A stretch of 33,993 nt of DNA. It comes from Holosporales bacterium. Lineage in GTDB: Bacteria; Pseudomonadota; Alphaproteobacteria; Caedimonadales; UBA9215. Location: contig DOCA01000189.1 in the NCBI GenBank assembly GCA_003503995.1, positions 1 through 33,993 of the forward strand, given 5' to 3'. How positions within the stretch are numbered: the stretch's first letter is position 1; each line of letters begins with the position of its first letter. The notes under the pieces are model-generated. The model made no database searches. It saw nothing but the letters and a program-made list of their open reading frames with translations, and was not told the origin of the DNA. The position numbers and the translations under genes were made by a program. Shown piece by piece: positions 33,010 through 33,993 of the stretch.

Positions 33010-33327
33010 TTAAGACCCCATAAAACGCGCTTGAAGCATGTCAAGATTCCAAACGAACGCCCCTGCAATGATCAATACACACGCTCCTAAAATCAAAGAC
33101 CCCTTTTGCAGCGCTCCCCACAGACCTATTCCAGTTCCAACAAATGTCCCGATATATCCCAGTGGACCATCAATAACAGCAACGGCTGATTTAGAAGCTG
33201 CATCCAAGTCTGCGAGTTGGCTAGCTTCAGCCGTAGCCGAAAAATATAAAACGCCTAGAAGAGATAAATAAGCTCCCGTGCCTTTTTTGTTTAAATAGCT
33301 CGTTAATTTTTTGAAGTTTTTTTTCAT
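33010..33327 (-). CDS. Small two-helix membrane protein, candidate pilin
   Basis: A 105-aa protein starting at the ATG at 33327 (GGAG 7 nt upstream, one base after the traK stop). It has a long basic leader (MKKNFKKLTSYLNKK), a signal-like segment ending ATAEA near residue 35, and then two hydrophobic helices (about 55-72 and 77-93) joined by a two-residue QK turn. That is the plan of an F-type or VirB2-type propilin after leader cleavage. In F, traA (pilin) is first in the operon; here a candidate sits between traK and traB. Sequence similarity to F pilin is not evident, so the role is inferred from plan and context. Confidence 0.55.
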   Translation of the reverse strand: MKKNFKKLTSYLNKKGTGAYLSLLGVLYFSATAEASQLADLDAASKSAVAVIDGPLGYIGTFVGTGIGLWGALQKGSLILGACVLIIAGAFVWNLDMLQARFMGS

Positions 33328-33328
33328 T

Positions 33329-33979
33329 TTATTTCTCCTTTTTTGAAATAATGACGAGGTTTGTGCTCCCATAAGGAGCAAGGGTGTTTTCAGAAAGACG
33401 ACCGCCTTCGTTGGGATCAACAAAAAGGTCTGCTAATAGGGAAATGGGCTCTGATGATTTGGAAACCACCTGACAAAGGGCAATATTATAATGGCCATTG
33501 GAAAAACGATCAAATTCACGGGCTGTTGCCTTTTCCGTGACACGCTTATCTTTTTTAGGACTTTCTCGTTTAAATCCCCTTGGAATCTCTCCAAGAAGCG
33601 CAACAGACAACCAACGCTCCATTTGTTCTTTAGAAGCATTAGGGGATTCCTTGCGTTTTAAAATAAGAGGCGTTGGTGTTTTACTCGACAAGCTAAGTTT
33701 TAAATCTTGCGTTACACCATCACTAGAAATGACCGTCAGAAAAATAGGTCCACTCACACCAGCAGGGGCAAGAAAGATATGTCCTGACTTATGCGGATAA
33801 ATACTCTCCTCAACACCTCCTGGATAGACAAACATATCCTTAATAACATCATTCTCAATGGAAATACGGGTGAGTCCTGTATTACTAACAGTGAAATTCA
33901 AGACCTTATTTTCGTTCATTTCTGTCGCGGCATTCAAACTTGTGGCACAAATACAAGCCAGCATTATTCTACTTTTCAT
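33329..33979 (-). CDS. traK: Core complex protein TraK (secretin-like)
   Basis: A 216-aa periplasmic TraK. A signal peptide covers about 1-18 (ending LNAA). The family features follow: NTGLTRISIENDVIKDMFVY, HKSGHIFLAPAGVSGPIFLT, and VTQDLKLSLSSKTPTPLILK, then a more divergent C-terminal half. TraK is a VirB9-like outer-membrane-associated protein that joins TraV and TraB in the transfer core. Ribosome binding site AAAGGAG at the window's right end, 10 nt before the ATG. TraE and TraL would be expected just beyond the window. Confidence 0.93.
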   Translation of the reverse strand: MKSRIMLACICATSLNAATEMNENKVLNFTVSNTGLTRISIENDVIKDMFVYPGGVEESIYPHKSGHIFLAPAGVSGPIFLTVISSDGVTQDLKLSLSSKTPTPLILKRKESPNASKEQMERWLSVALLGEIPRGFKRESPKKDKRVTEKATAREFDRFSNGHYNIALCQVVSKSSEPISLLADLFVDPNEGGRLSENTLAPYGSTNLVIISKKEK

Positions 33980-33993
33980 CTTTAAGCTCCTTT

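Noticed and set aside
33010..33423. 137-codon version of the candidate pilin
   Set aside because: The extra 32 residues lie inside traK; the ATG at 33327 has a good ribosome binding site and the usual TAAAATG junction.
1..33993. CRISPR arrays, tRNA or rRNA genes, and complete insertion sequences
   Set aside because: No regularly spaced short repeats with unique spacers, no tRNA-like cloverleaf and no transposase frame were seen; the only regular repeat is within the zinc-ribbon gene.

Overview
The window looks like part of a conjugative plasmid or integrative element from an obligately intracellular or amoeba-associated alphaproteobacterium (Rickettsiales or Holosporales type). No rRNA, tRNA or housekeeping gene is present, so the host is inferred from element type only. 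The basis is a hybrid that is known from the Rickettsiales amplified genetic elements: Ti-like DNA processing genes (TraA, TraC and TraD of Ti type) joined to an F-like mating-pair-formation operon (TraK, B, V, C, W, U, TrbC, N, F, H, G plus coupling protein TraD). The DNA is visibly AT-rich. The left end is richest in A+T, while the tra genes are less so.

Layout. Positions 1-2110, minus strand: the 5' end of a membrane-anchored protein cut by the window edge, an unrecognised 247-aa protein, a stretch of small and decayed ORFs, an orphan XRE antitoxin-like gene, and a decayed second copy of the traD(Ti) 3' end. Positions 2128-4203, minus: a DUF1173-like protein and a ParB-type partition protein with a parS-like palindrome upstream; no parA is visible. 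Positions 4438-5068, minus, and 5268-10550, plus: traD/traC (Ti type) diverging from a 1760-aa TraA that joins relaxase, helicase and primase domains. The roughly 200-bp gap between them carries a probable oriT.

Positions 10599-15764 form an accessory block: a six-fold zinc-ribbon repeat protein, a small serine recombinase preceded by phased repeats, a HEPN-like protein, an unknown CxxC protein, a HigBA toxin-antitoxin pair, and a ribbon-helix-helix fusion protein with a perfect inverted repeat upstream. Positions 15950-33979, minus, form the F-type transfer operon, tightly packed with short overlaps. Two plus-strand insertions break it: a small membrane-protein gene between traD and traG, and a RelBE module between traU and trbC.

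How it works together: TraA with TraC and TraD(Ti) would nick at oriT, the F-type TraD ATPase would pass the relaxase-DNA complex to the TraB/K/V/C channel and pilus, and TraN/G/H/F/U/W/TrbC would build the pilus and stabilise mating pairs. ParB and the toxin-antitoxin modules would help maintain the element. Function calls come from reading sequence motifs by eye; no database search was possible.
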